Of a stretch of DNA of 64,000 nt, positions 44,543 to 55,746 are shown piece after piece (position 1 is the first letter of the stretch; every line of letters begins with the position of its first letter). This DNA comes from Hyparrhenia diplandra (lineage: Eukaryota > Streptophyta > Magnoliopsida > Poales > Poaceae), in the NCBI GenBank assembly GCA_015847255.1, contig JADLZK010007649.1, forward strand, positions 186,001 through 250,000. The letters run 5' to 3'. The translations under genes and the position numbers were made by a program. A model generated the notes under the pieces. It saw only the letters and a program-made list of their open reading frames with translations, had not been told where the DNA came from and ran no database searches.

Positions 44543-46020
44543 TGTTGACACCTGTTATAGCATAATATTATTAGTCAACTAAACATGAAATAAGGGCATA
44601 AAATAAATAATCACATAGACGAGGGGCTTGACTAACATAGTTCGACAAGTTTTGGTGATTTATATATTTTCAGGGACTAAACAGGAAAAGCCTAGAGTTT
44701 GCAAGACATATGAAGCATAAAAACATATTCCAAGATAGCACCATTGCAAAGAGCTCGTCGAGACGATCGAAACGGATATATTGTTTGCTATAGTCGAGTC
44801 TAAAATCAAAAGATATCGATTGCCAGAGCGAGTTCACTAAAACGGCCATAACTTTCTCATCAGGACTCCGTTTCAGCAAAATACCAGTCATTGGAAAGCT
44901 ATCGACGAGATCTACGCACCCACAAAAGCTTGGGCCCAAACTCCATGATGGACTGGCAATCGCCAGGCCCATCCCATGGCGACCGCCCGAGAGTTGGAGT
45001 CCTACTCCACTCCGCTTTTAGGTCGGTCGGTTTGTTACCGCCATTGAGGTTGAATCTACACCGTTGCCAAGGTCGGTTTGATCCAAGGGCTATCATGCAT
45101 CTCCTAGGGCTATATAAACAGACCCCCTGCCCCTGGGTGAAACCCTAATTCATTCTATTCATTATCTCTTGACCTGTTGGTCATTGAGGTGTCCCAATGT
45201 GAGGACAACCTCTCCACTAGAGAATTAGGGCTAGACTCTTCAATGTAATAGATTAGCAACTAGAGAGTTAGGGAGAGTGGAGTCAAAGGCGCTCGGTTTT
45301 GGAGATGTCTCTGAGTTTGGTATGTCTTGTATCCTTGCTTTGTAAGACTTATGATTCATATATTTATCTTCTCTATTTACTTCCATGACTTTCATATATT
45401 TGGTTAAGTATAGTTGTTATCGCTCGTATTGAGGGCTCTAATTATTCATGGTAGCTAGAGTAGTAATCGATAGTATAGACATGGTGTCTAGGCTATAGGT
45501 TACCTGAGGTTGCGTCCATTCCCACGGATAGTTGTGGTAGCCCCAGGGGTGATAGCCCTGATAGGCCGATGTAGTCCACCACGTTCGGGTTGGTGTTTCA
45601 TTGAGGTTTTGGCAGCCTTCTCCCAACTACCATCTTCCCAGTCTTTCTCAAGAGTTGGAAAGGATCTGTTGCTCCAAAGTGCATTAGTATGATTGCTATC
45701 ATAGAACCTAAGTAATAGAGAAGTACATAGGAACCTTGATCTCTCCCGTTGTCCTCTCAACTTGCTAGCTATACATTTATCATAGGAATTCTCTTGTGTG
45801 TGATATTGTTCATAACTCCTATCATATATCATTTACCCCCTCACTTTAGTCTAGTAGTTTGCTAAATTAGTAGATGCATGATTGTGAGTTATTAGATTCT
45901 TTAGCCAAAGCTTCCCTGTGGATACGATACTCTAGAATACTCTCCTAGGGAAAAGCTACAATGGTATTCTGTGCGCTTGCGGAACCTTCATATTCTTTTA
46001 GCAGTTAATAAATACCAACA
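44543..46020 (+). repeat. LARD 3' LTR (full length)
   Basis: A 1478-bp LTR starting TGTTGACACCTGTTATAG and ending AATAAATACCAACA. It contains a TATA box GGGCTATATAAACAG near 45105, matched in the 5' copy near 38121. It supplies the complete sequence missing from the truncated 5' copy. Confidence 0.85.
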
Positions 46021-46942
46021 CCGGCCAAGGGGCCCATGGCGGCGCCGTTATCCTCTTCGATGAGCCGCCATGAGCGGTTGTCTTTGAGCTATGCCTCACT
46101 AGATTGAGGAGAGGAGGGATAAAGAGAGAGCCAGGGTGGATCTGCCGGGCGCCGCCGCATCTTTGCTTTCGCCGCGGCGACTCCCTGTGCCCGCCGCCGC
46201 TCTTAGCGGCGAGAGAGGAAAGAAAGAAGGCTGTCTAGGGTTAGGGTTAGGATGATGACCCGGCCATGAGTTTTGTTGCTCCTACAATGGCCTTTCGACC
46301 GTCCGTCGAAATGGACGGATCGGATCGCCTGATGCCTTAACCGGGAACTGCTGCTGAATTGAGCCCGGGCGGGCGAGAGCGCTGATCGCGCGTGCTTGAG
46401 CCCGGGCCGTTTTTCGATGATGGGCGAATGGTTTGCCCATGGGCCAAATTCATCTGATATTTTTTTTTTTTTCATTTTTTTTTATTTTTCGTAAACTAGA
46501 TATATGAGTCATATTTGATGAATTTGAATCAAATTTTGTTGTTAATTTTGATCCAACGATCTTTTGCACCGAGAAAAGTATAGTACATTTATGTTTTGAA
46601 AAATTAATTATGAGAATGTTAAAGTTTCATTTGCAAAGAAAATAGATATTTATTGTTTTGTCTTGTTCTATAAATTCAAACCAACGGGAGAATTTATTTT
46701 TCAAGTCAATAGAGAATTTATTAAATTCGAACCAACGGGGAGAATTTAATAGAGATTTATTCTAGAATTTAATTACAGATATTTTATATGTATTATGTCT
46801 ATTTTACGCCCAACGGTGACATAGATTTAATGCACAAAGTATTGTATGTTTTATTTTGACCAACGTTAAAATTAAGGCATGCAATGTTATTGTTATTACC
46901 ACACGTTCTCACTTCAATTGGTCGATTTCGGGAGGTTTCTCC
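46021..46942 (+). other. Copia leader downstream of the LARD
   Basis: Non-coding: a GC-rich first half and an AT-rich second half, leading to the gag ATG at 46943. It has a short AGGGTTAGGGTTAGG run at about 46237, too short to be telomeric. The phrase AACCAACGGGGAGAATTTA recurs in variant form at about 46680 and 46732. Confidence 0.6.
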
Positions 46943-47830
46943 ATGATGATGAACATCAAAGATATCCCAATACTGAATGGAGAAAACTACCCGAGAATGG
47001 AAAAGAGAAAGTCGAGCTGTTTTTCATCATGGTGGAGCGGATTGGATCCTCTCTGCGCCACGCCCTCTGAGCCCTGTGGCACCTGTTAGGGAGTCCACGA
47101 ACCACGAGATGCTATTTTTCAAAGCAAAAGAAGCGGGGCCCATGTGGTCGACAAAGCGAGAAATATGAAAAAGATCCGCCCAAGTGGGAAGGAGCAAACA
47201 AGAAAGCAATGGCATTGGTCAAGAACACTATTGACCCTTCCATTGAGAGCTCACTTGGAGAGTGTGCCTCTATCATGGAGTACCTTGAGAAAATAAAGAG
47301 TCGGTTCTTGGCTCTACAAAGACTTATGCTACAGTTGATACAAAGAAATGTTTTCAAAAGGTACACAAAGGGGGCCTCGGAACACACATAAGCAATTGAT
47401 TGAGATAAACAATAAGCTTAAACCTATGGACCTGGATTTCAAGGAAAGCCATGTTGTCCATCGATTTTTGCTTCATTGCCAAAAGAGTTTGATCCATTTG
47501 TGGTCAACTACAATCTGAACCACGAAGGGTGGAACATTGACAAGGCTGTGAACATGTGTATTGCGGAAGAACAGAGAATCAAGGCTGCGAATGGTGGTTC
47601 CATTAACTATGTGAACTCCAAGAAAAAGAATCCTCGACCACGGGGAAATCATCCCTCTCCTTCCAAGGGTGATTTCAAAAAAGAAAAGCTCAGCACAACA
47701 TCGCAGACATAAGACTAAAGAAGGCAAGTTTGTAGTGGACAAAGATCGGTGTCTTGTGCGCAAAGAAAGAGGACACTACAAGGATGATTGTCCAAAGCAC
47801 TTAAAGAACATCATGGCAAAGAAAGGTGAG
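46943..47830 (+). pseudogene. Copia gag relic
   Basis: From the ATG at 46943 the frame reads MNIKDIPILNGENYP, the N-terminus of a copia gag. After frame changes it continues through AMALVKNTIDPSIESSLGEC and ILSLPKEFDPFVVNYNL-type sequence. A zinc knuckle at about 47748-47793 reads CLVRKERGHYKDDC, so the second cysteine is replaced by arginine. Gag forms the particle that packages the RNA. There are several frameshifts and stops, so no functional product is expected. Confidence 0.8.
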
Positions 47831-48152
47831 AATATTATTTCATTTATAGATGAAACCCCCTGTACACATATTATACTAGAACCACTTGGTGGATTGATTC
47901 AGAGCAACTATTCATGTTGCCAACTCTTTCTGAGGATTCCGTATAACGAGAACAACGGAGTCCTGGCGGACATAGAAGCGGTCGGAGAGCTTGCCTTGAC
48001 GCTTACTACTGGCTATATTTTAGTTCTTAAAGATGTTTTTTATGTACCGACATTCTGGAGAAACTTAATAAGCGTGTCTCGTCTAGATGATGATGGATTT
48101 GATTTGTCATTTTGGTAATGGCGGATGTGTGATTTATTATAAAGATTTATTG
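47831..48152 (+). pseudogene. Copia protease relic (5' part)
   Basis: Follows gag. The catalytic region near 47891 reads WIDSE where aspartic protease of this family has WxDSG, and a frame change follows. The downstream segment VLKDVFYVPTFWRNLISVSR, then LDDDGFDLSFW and FGNGGC, is the usual end of the protease domain. The solo LTR at 48153 cuts the coding region here. Confidence 0.75.
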
Positions 48153-51100
48153 TGTAACACCCCAGGTGTTAATTACCCGACTAAGCAATGGATTTGGACA
48201 AAGACAAGTGAATCAATTCGTGGTTATGAGATCGAAGTATCAATTTCCGAGCAAAAATCAGTTTTTTTGTGTTTATATCTGGAGCCTGGACAAGGACATA
48301 ATTGATTAGTGGAAACCATGACTTTTCATGCTCCGCATCCCAACTCATATGTGCCCTAGCTAGTGGTCAAGTTTCATGAAGATCGGAATCAAAAAGGCAC
48401 ATGAAATGATAAGTCATGTCATTACTAATATATAATGCTTACAATGGCTCTATAAAGTATGCTGGAATAGGTGAAGCCAACCAACCCTTGCCACATCACT
48501 CAAATGACTTTAAATGAACTCTCCAACAAAAGTTATTAAGGGTTCATGTTGAGCAATTGCTTCAAAAATGCTACGATTGGTTCAAAACCCCGGTTCGGGG
48601 AGTTATCAAGTTGTTGCTTTGACCAAAGTGGAACTATATTTTCTAAGCAAGATGTGAAGTTTGACCTTTAAGCAAAATTTAGGATTTTGAGGAATACGAC
48701 AAATGCTATTTAGGGGTCAAGTCATGATTCAACTCCTAAGTGCCTCAAATATAGCACTCAAATTAAGAGAAAAGGTTAAATTCGGGACTTAGAATTTTTC
48801 TAAGTGCGGAATCAATGTCCAACAAGGTCGACGTCTCACGTTCTCGAGATTTTGCTAAGTAACTTGAGTTGGACCAAAAATGAAGATTTGAGTTTATGCT
48901 TTGAGGAACGACATATCAAAATTTGGGATCATTCGGATGTTGTTTGACAAGGTCTCGACATGTTTTCTTGATCGTCATTAACATGTCGACATTGTCATGT
49001 TGGCATATGATTATATTCTAATCCGTGCAGCTTATGGCCAAGGTGTCTTAACAAGAAATGTAGAGTATTATTTAGAGAACAAATGTGGTTCTTGGCCCAT
49101 CTCCAAATTCGGCCCGTAGCAAGCCCAACCGGGTCAAACCGACCTCCGTTGACACGTGCCAAGTGCTTTCGATGAAATGCCGCAATGGCCAACACGTGTC
49201 TCGAGGGCCCTGGCAGCTTCGAGGAAGCGCGCCGACGCCATTGCCACGTTCCCCACCTCCGTGTCGCGCCTCGAGGCGGGGATCGAATTCCCACTCCTTC
49301 CTCTTGTTTCCCCTCGCCCTCCTCCCTCCTTTCCCCGTGCGCCCGCGCATGGCGCGCATGGCCGCCATGGCCATGGCCGGCTGGAGAGCCGGTTCTTCCC
49401 ACTGTCCTCCTCCTTCCTTCCTCAACGTAGCCCGACCATCACCGGCTGCTCGCGTGTGCCCCGCTTCCACCTCCCACTCGCTCCCTCGTCACGCTCACGG
49501 GCCGCCGGCATCTTTGCCCGACGTGACCGCCGCCACGACCGCAGCGCGGATGGCGGGGCGAGGCCGCGCCGGTTCGGTCTAGGGGCCGCCGCGCCCCCCA
49601 ACCCCCTTTGCCGCCGTACGGTGAGGCTGGGCAAGGTCGGCGACGGTCATTTCCCCCTGCGCATTCGGTGTCGGAGAAGGAAGAAGAAGGACGAAGGAAG
49701 TAGAAGGCCGAGGACCCGTGATTCAAATAGAAGCTTTTCGAGGATTCCTCGATGTAAATTTCTTAACTCATATAAATAGTGTTTTTATATTTATTACGAG
49801 TTTTATAAAAGTGTAGGGTCTTTTATGAAAAAGTGCCAAGGCAGGCCTAAACAGCCCGCATGGGCCGCCTTTGCTTGTTGGGCCTTAGTGGGCTACTTTG
49901 AGCCCAAGTGCTCTTTTTGTTTTATTATATGTTTTATTAATTTCTTTTATGATGAATAGTGCCTGATTTTTGTGAATTTCATATAAATTTATGTATGGCT
50001 TTAAAAATTCTGAAAATTTTTGTAGAGCCTTCCTATGAGTATGTGTATCCATAAAAAATTTGAAACTTTGATTTTGAGTAGTTCTTGCATGATTTAAAAA
50101 TACAAATTTTAATTGAAAAAATGCACCTTCCATAATTTTTTTAGAAAATAAAATATTTATTCAAAAATCATGAAAATTTATTTGGTGCTGTTTTATGATG
50201 TGACCTACTTGTATAAAAAGTTTGGAGTCATTTTGAAATGTTTAAATTATTTTCTATATTATGTTTTATTTATTTATTAGAAAAAGTGAGTGTTTAGAGC
50301 GTAATGACTTAGGTTTGATATGTGATTTGGGATTGTTTTGTGAATCTTGGATCACACCACAAGCAAATGGTCCTTGAGAACTCCTTTAGTGATAATAGTA
50401 GTTCAACAAGTTGGTTTTGTTGGGTTGCAACTTTATCGTGAAGAAAAGTTGTACTCAAGTTGTTTATCATTCCATGCATTCATCAAGCATCATGTTTACC
50501 ATTCCATCAAGCTAAAGCATGCATCATCATCTACGTGTAGAGTATCACGAGAGTGAGTCGGATCGTGTTGATGAAGCTTTGGACAAGGTGTTGATATGGT
50601 TCGCGATGATCAAGCCGAGGAGAAGATCCGTCCGTCGACAAGGATATTATCAAGTTTGACTTCGACAATCTTTCTACGGAATCGACTTTCCATGCAACAT
50701 AGGCAAGCCCGGTTACATTAAACCCTTCCTTGATGTTTTAAAAGCTTTATATCACTTATGTTTATGATATATTGCATTAAGTAATTAGGAGTTGAGTGAT
50801 AACCTAATTGCTGCACTATCATCCTTGATTATTGCAATACCACCCTTGTTAACTTTGTTTTATTTCGAAAATGCTTAGCGATTCTTAGCCCTACTTAATT
50901 AGTTAAGCTTTTTCATCAAAATGTGTTATTTGAGAAGATGGTACCTTTTTAGGAAAAGAAAGAGAAGTAGCGATGAATTTGAGATTGGGACGGGGCGTAG
51001 GTTGAAAAGCGGCGGGACTTCCTAGTCGTGCTTGTCCCGTGTTGATCGTCTAAGGACCGTCCGTTGTTTGGATTGTTAAGTTCGGGACTTTTGAGCATAA

Positions 51101-52092
51101 GTTGCGCTGAGGCCTTTTGGTCAATGGCACGTCGGTGGCGATCACCCTAGGTCGGGGAAACTAGTTTTGGCCACATACTCCGGTAAGCCGGATCTCGGGA
51201 GCCAAATCGAAACGTACAACCCGCGCACTTGGAGTGGAGAGATGGCGAGTAGCGGAGACCCTCGGGGGACAAGGTCTCGGGTTCGAGGGGGTACCGTACT
51301 CTCGTGGCGTGGGGACGCGGTTACATTTTTGGACGATCCGAGAAATGGTTGATATATGCAAGCTTAAGTGCTACATATGTCGTGTGGAAAGAACTCCCCA
51401 GTGGGTTAATCGGTTCATGAATCGCCGTTGCTTTCGGTTATGGAGACCCGTTCTTACGCCCATTCATCGTAGTAAATGATGGAACAAGAGATGGTTTTGA
51501 AAAGAAAATGGAATGTCTAAGAAGTGTGTGCTCTAGTGTAGGATCACCTAGAGTAGGTGAGATACTAAATTGGGGTTAAAATATTGAAAGTAAGGATTCA
51601 ATACTAGTAAGCTTTTACGCAAAAAGAGTCCTTGATTTTTGCTAAGACCTTACCTTATTCCTAAGCCTACATTCCTGAGTCTTCTCCTCTTTCCTTGACG
51701 GTTAAGTCTTGCTGAGTACTCCCGTACTCAGGGTTTGTTAACCCCTGTTGCAGGTACTGACTCGTGCTGTTTAACCAAGGTTATGTCGATGGGCACGACA
51801 TGATCTGGTTTGTCTTCTAGTTCTAAGTTTACTCAAATGTAACTTATTCACATTTTGTAAAATTAATGTTGTTATTCTTCCGCTTTTCTCGATCTATATT
51901 TTGTAATAAATGTTATAATGTTGTAGCTACTCCTTTGTTGATCCTGGTATGAGGCGTAAATTGTGGTGTAATCGGGGTTCCCGATGACACCGACAGCTTC
52001 TTGAGTTATTGGGTGTATCGCACGGTATGTCGGAGGTCTTTGGGACAATGACAGGTGCAGGTGGGCCCTTTAATTTAGGAGGTTCTGTTACA
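48153..52092. mobile_element. 3.94-kb solo LTR with TATTG target duplication
   Basis: Begins TGTAACACCCCAGGTG and ends GAGGTTCTGTTACA, so the termini are TG...CA with a TGTAAC/GTTACA inverted end. TATTG is present at 48148-48152 and 52093-52097. No primer binding site, polypurine tract, gag or pol occurs inside, and I find no repeated LTR ends. The simplest reading is a very long gypsy-type LTR left after recombination between two LTRs. It includes a GC-rich island (49085-49720), a TATA-like CATATAAATAG near 49769 and AT-rich downstream sequence. The 201-207 codon frames in the island are unsupported. Confidence 0.8.
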
Positions 52093-52097
52093 TATTG

Positions 52098-53000
52098 GTT
52101 ACTATTGCATTTAAGATTACTGATCTTTACTTGTTATCGTTACGTGACCATGAGAAATCCGTGCACGCGATGTGAATGCAACTGTACCATCGAGTACGGA
52201 TATAAAAGTAAAAAAGAAAGAGAACTCAGATACATCGAAATTGTGGCAGCTTGTCTTTTGGGCCACATTTCGAGAAGGGAGAATAGAGCGACTTGTTAAG
52301 AATGAAATTCTTCCTCCATTAGAGATCTCAGACTTAGAACAATGCATTGATTGCATAAAAGGAAAATATGTAAAAAAATAAAGAAAAATGCTAAACGGAG
52401 CACATGTGTCTTACTGATTATTCATACGGACATCCGTGGACCATTCCCGATAAAGTGTGGATGGCTATGACATGTTCATAACATTCACAGGATGATTATT
52501 CCCGCTATGGTTATATTTATCCAATCAAAGAAAGATCGAAGCATTGGATAAATTCAAGATATTTAAATTTGAAGTTGAAAATCAGCACAGTTTAAAAATA
52601 AAGATAGTCGGATCCGACCGTGGAGGGGGAATACTACGGTCGGCACACCCCATATGGCCAAGTTCGGGACCTTTGCAAAGTTTCTTCGGGAACATGGCAT
52701 AGTTGCCTAGTACTCGTTGTCGGGGCGAACCTCGGCAAAATGGGGTAGCCGAAAGGCGTAACCGTACCACGATGGATATGGTGCGAAGTATGATCGGCTA
52801 TTCCACGTTACCCGGTGAGTTTGTGGATGGAGGCATTAAAAACCGCCATCCATATTCTCAACGAGGGTTCCCAGATAAATCGGTGTCAAAAACACCATAT
52901 GAACTGTGGGACGGGAAGGGTGCCCTCATTAAATCACCTACGGGTTTAGGGAGCCTGGCGAGGCAAAGATATTTAACCCGACGATTGGGAAGCTAGATCC
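52098..53000 (+). pseudogene. Copia integrase relic
   Basis: Resumes the copia polyprotein after the solo LTR. It has the zinc-binding region (LLGHISR in one frame, CIDCIKGK in another), then HTDIRGPF carrying the first catalytic aspartate and SDRGGG near the second. GEPRQNGVAERRNRT contains the catalytic glutamate near 52738. These make the DDE catalytic core that inserts the cDNA. At least four frame changes separate the pieces. Confidence 0.85.
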
Positions 53001-54360
53001 CAAGACAGTGAGTTGCTATTTTATTGGCAATCCTGAAAGATCAAAAGGATTTAGGTTCTACTGCCCAAAGAATTTTACAAAATTTGTAGAAACAAGACAT
53101 GCCCATTTCTTTGAAGAAGAGATGATAAGAGGCAGCGTGACAGTGCGAAAGATTGATCTTGAGGAGAAATGTGTGTATGCACCTACCCCAATGACTCAAG
53201 AGCCTTATTTCACACTACCCGCCGTGGGGCTGTCTTTGCCCGGTGCGGAACACTATGACGCCCCCCCGCGATTGTTCCTCCCTGTGGTAACAAGGAATGA
53301 TGACGTGGAACTTTGTCCCTCAAGATCCAATAGAAACTCATTCTTGAGACTATTGCCACGAGATAAGGGGGAGCAACGGCAACCTCCAATAGAAAATATC
53401 CCGACTATAGAGGCCCCTTGGAGGTCTCAAAGACAAAGAAAGTCGGCTATTTCAAGTGATGATTATGAATTATATAACGTCACCGAAGAATTTCAAATGG
53501 AGGGTGATCCCACCTCATTTGAACAAGCCATGAGAAGCGAACATTCATCCAAGTGGCTTGAAGCCATGAAAGATGAAATGAGATCAATGAGTACCAATGA
53601 TGTTTGGGAAGAATTAGAAGAAATTCCTAAAGGAGCCAAGACAGTAGGGTTGTAAATGGGTCTACAAAATAAAAATATGACTCCAAAGGGAATATAGATA
53701 AATTCAAAGCTCGACTCGTGGCAAAAGGTTACTCGCAAAGAGAAGGGATTGATTACAATGATACATTTTCTCTAGTCTCACGTAAGGATTCCTTGAGAAT
53801 TATAATGGCCCTTGTGGCACATTATGATTTAGAATTACATCGATGGATGTGAAGACGGCATTCTAAATGGGGATCTAGAGGAGAATGTTTAAATGGCACA
53901 ACTTAAAAGGTTTTGTCGTGGAAGGAAAAAGAAAAGATGGGATCTTTGCCTAAAGAGATCGATTTATGGGCTAAAGCGGGGCTTCGAGACAGTGGTACTT
54001 GAAGTTTGACATAACGATCAAAGGTTTCGGGTTTACGAGAAAATGTTGAGGACAATTGCGTTTACGCTAAGTTTAAGAATGGGAAGTATATCTTCCTAAT
54101 CCCCCGTATGTAGATGACATCTTGCTTGCAGTAGTGATGTCGGTCTGGCTCTTGGAAACGAAAAAGTTTTTTGTCCTCACATTTCGAGATGAAAGATCTT
54201 GGTGAAGCTAATTTCGTCACGGAAATTGAAATTCAGAGAGACGTAACTAAAAGGGGTTTTAGGATTATCACGAAGGCATATATAGAAAAAATTTCTAGAG
54301 AAATATGGTATGCACAGATGCAATCCCTCACCTGCTCCTATATTCAAGGGCGATAGATAT
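53001..54360 (+). pseudogene. Copia integrase C-terminus and reverse transcriptase relic
   Basis: 53008-53655 is the longest open stretch: SCYFIGNPERSKGFRFYC, a linker with RSQRQRKSAIS, and the start of reverse transcriptase (SSKWLEAMKDEMRSM, PKGAKTVG). A stop follows at once. RT continues in other frames as KFKARLVAKGYSQREGIDYN and DSLRIIMALVAHYDLEL. The YVDD active-site box is at 54107-54118 (reading PYVDDILLA). FEMKDLGEANFVTEIEIQRD follows. RT copies the element RNA into cDNA; this copy cannot be translated as one protein. Confidence 0.85.
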
Positions 54361-55130
54361 GGGGATTTCCGGTGCCCCCAAAGCGAATACGAAAGAACGG
54401 ATGAAATCGGTACCGTATGCTTCAATTTGTTGGGAGTTTGGTATGCACAAGTGTGCACACGCCCGACTTAGCTTTTGTTACCGGGTTGCTTGGAAGATTC
54501 AGAGTAATCCAGGAAACGTAACACTGGAAGTTAGTAAAGAAAGTCTTGCGCTATTTGCAAGGTACGAAGGGTCTCATGCTCACGTCTGAGAAAAAGCAGA
54601 TTCCCGCAGATTGTGGGGTATTCAGATTGGACTATCGCGGGGAGATGGCGAGAAAATCCACATCTTGATATATATTCACTCTCGCGAGATAGTGCCATTT
54701 CGTGGAAAAGCACCAAAGCGAAGGCGATTACTACATCATCAACGATGTATGCAGAACTCATGGCATGCTATGAGGCCTCAGGGCGAGTGTGGGCGGCTAA
54801 AAAATTTGTACCCGGATTGAAAGTGGTAGATTGTATACGAGAGACCACTAAAGTTATACTGTGACAACTATCCAGCTGTGCAGCATACTCACAACAATAA
54901 GTCAAGTGGTGCTGCCAAACACATTGACATAAAGTATTACGTTGTGAAAGATAGAGTCCGAGATCAGATGATGAGTCTCGAGCATATAAGTACGACAGAG
55001 ATGCTCGCAGATCCGCTTATGAAAGACTTACCGCCCAACGTGTTCAAGGAGCACGTAGCCGGCATGGGGTTAAGGGATAGCCTCGTGATCTCGGGACTAA
55101 AGGCCCAAAAGATAATAGAATGCATTTTGA
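54361..55130 (+). pseudogene. Copia RNase H relic
   Basis: Shifted frames give TSSTMYAELMACYEAS, VPGLKVVD and the end-of-pol motif HIDIKYYVVKDRVRDQMMSL, followed by TEMLADPLMKDLPPNVFKEH. RNase H removes the RNA strand during reverse transcription. The coding region ends about 140 bp before the 3' LTR. Confidence 0.8.
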
Positions 55131-55257
55131 GAATGGAGGCGTGCCTTGTAGCGTTAAATCTATCGGGCGGTTGACCGTGGCGATGGAACATGCTCTACGC
55201 ACTAATCTATGATGGAACAAGAGAGCTAAAAGAAAAGAAAAAGATAAAGAAGAGATC

Positions 55258-55268
55258 AAGGGGGAGAT
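55258..55268 (+). promoter_or_regulatory. Copia polypurine tract
   Basis: AAGGGGGAGAT directly abuts the 3' LTR start (TGTTAGATTG at 55269). It is the standard position and composition for plus-strand priming in copia elements. Confidence 0.85.
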
Positions 55269-55741
55269 TGTTAGATTGATCTCCCCAGTCCCAAAAGGCC
55301 CAACAGCCATGGGCCTTGATCAGCGCCCTGATCGGGGGCGCCCAACCCATTTACATGGCTGCTGGGCCCCTGCTGCACCGCGTATATAAAAGGGGTAGGG
55401 GCCACGGCTCTGAAAGTACGAGGTTCACCCGAGCCGCCACTCTCCACCCTACAACCCTAATCCGATCAAGAGGGAGAACGCGGGAGCAGCGGGAAGCGCC
55501 ACCGGTGTTCTCCATCGTCACCACGTCGTCTCCACATTTGGACAGCACTAAGACGCCGATTCCCTCGGCCGTGGCTTCACTCCCTCCGCCGTCATCGACA
55601 TCGCCATGGCTGAAGGTTCTTACGCTTCACCCCGTGAAGGTACATCTTGACCCTTTCCCCTCAAGATCGATCGTGTTTACCCGAAAAAGATTCAGTACCC
55701 TCATCGTTATCTATGTCTAGATCGATCCTATAGATAAGCGA
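55269..55741 (+). repeat. Copia 3' LTR
   Basis: Matches the 5' LTR. The TATA box GCGTATATAAAAG lies near 55379. The end reads ATAGATAAGCGA, against ATAGATAAACAA in the 5' copy, and is followed by GAACA. Confidence 0.9.
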
Positions 55742-55746
55742 GAACA

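Larger units (their letters stand above)
37985..46020 (+). mobile_element. Nested gypsy-type LARD (large non-coding LTR element)
   Basis: Direct repeats 37985-39404 and 44543-46020 are LTRs. The first lacks the leading about 415 bp present in the second, and also carries a 338-bp MITE. The 5' LTR ends ATACCAACA and is followed by TTTTTGGCGCC, the primer binding site of many gypsy elements. The 5.1-kb interior (39405-44542) has no gag or pol, only short frames, A-rich runs and a CCACT pentamer microsatellite near 43428-43470. Before the 3' LTR lies the purine tract AGGGTAAGCTTGGGGGAA. This is the plan of LARDs such as Dasheng, which rely on proteins from an autonomous partner. Confidence 0.8.
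37256..55741 (+). mobile_element. Ty1/copia retrotransposon, expanded to 18.5 kb by nested insertions
   Basis: Two related LTRs (37256-37740 and 55269-55741) bound a primer binding site, a gag-pol relic and a polypurine tract. GAACA flanks both outer ends (37251-37255 and 55742-55746), a likely 5-bp target duplication. Removing the nested LARD (about 8.0 kb) and the solo LTR (3.94 kb plus duplication) leaves about 6.5 kb, in the range for a copia element with a long leader. The order gag-protease-integrase-RT-RNase H is copia type. The coding region has many frameshifts and stops, so the element is dead. Confidence 0.85.

Noticed and set aside
46235..46251. Telomeric repeat (AGGGTTAGGGTTAGG)
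   Set aside because: Only about two units inside a copia leader; plant telomeres use TTTAGGG repeats and need long arrays.
49085..49779. 165-207 codon frames in the GC-rich island as genes
   Set aside because: They lie within the solo LTR; frames overlap in all phases and show only Pro/Ser/Arg-rich composition.
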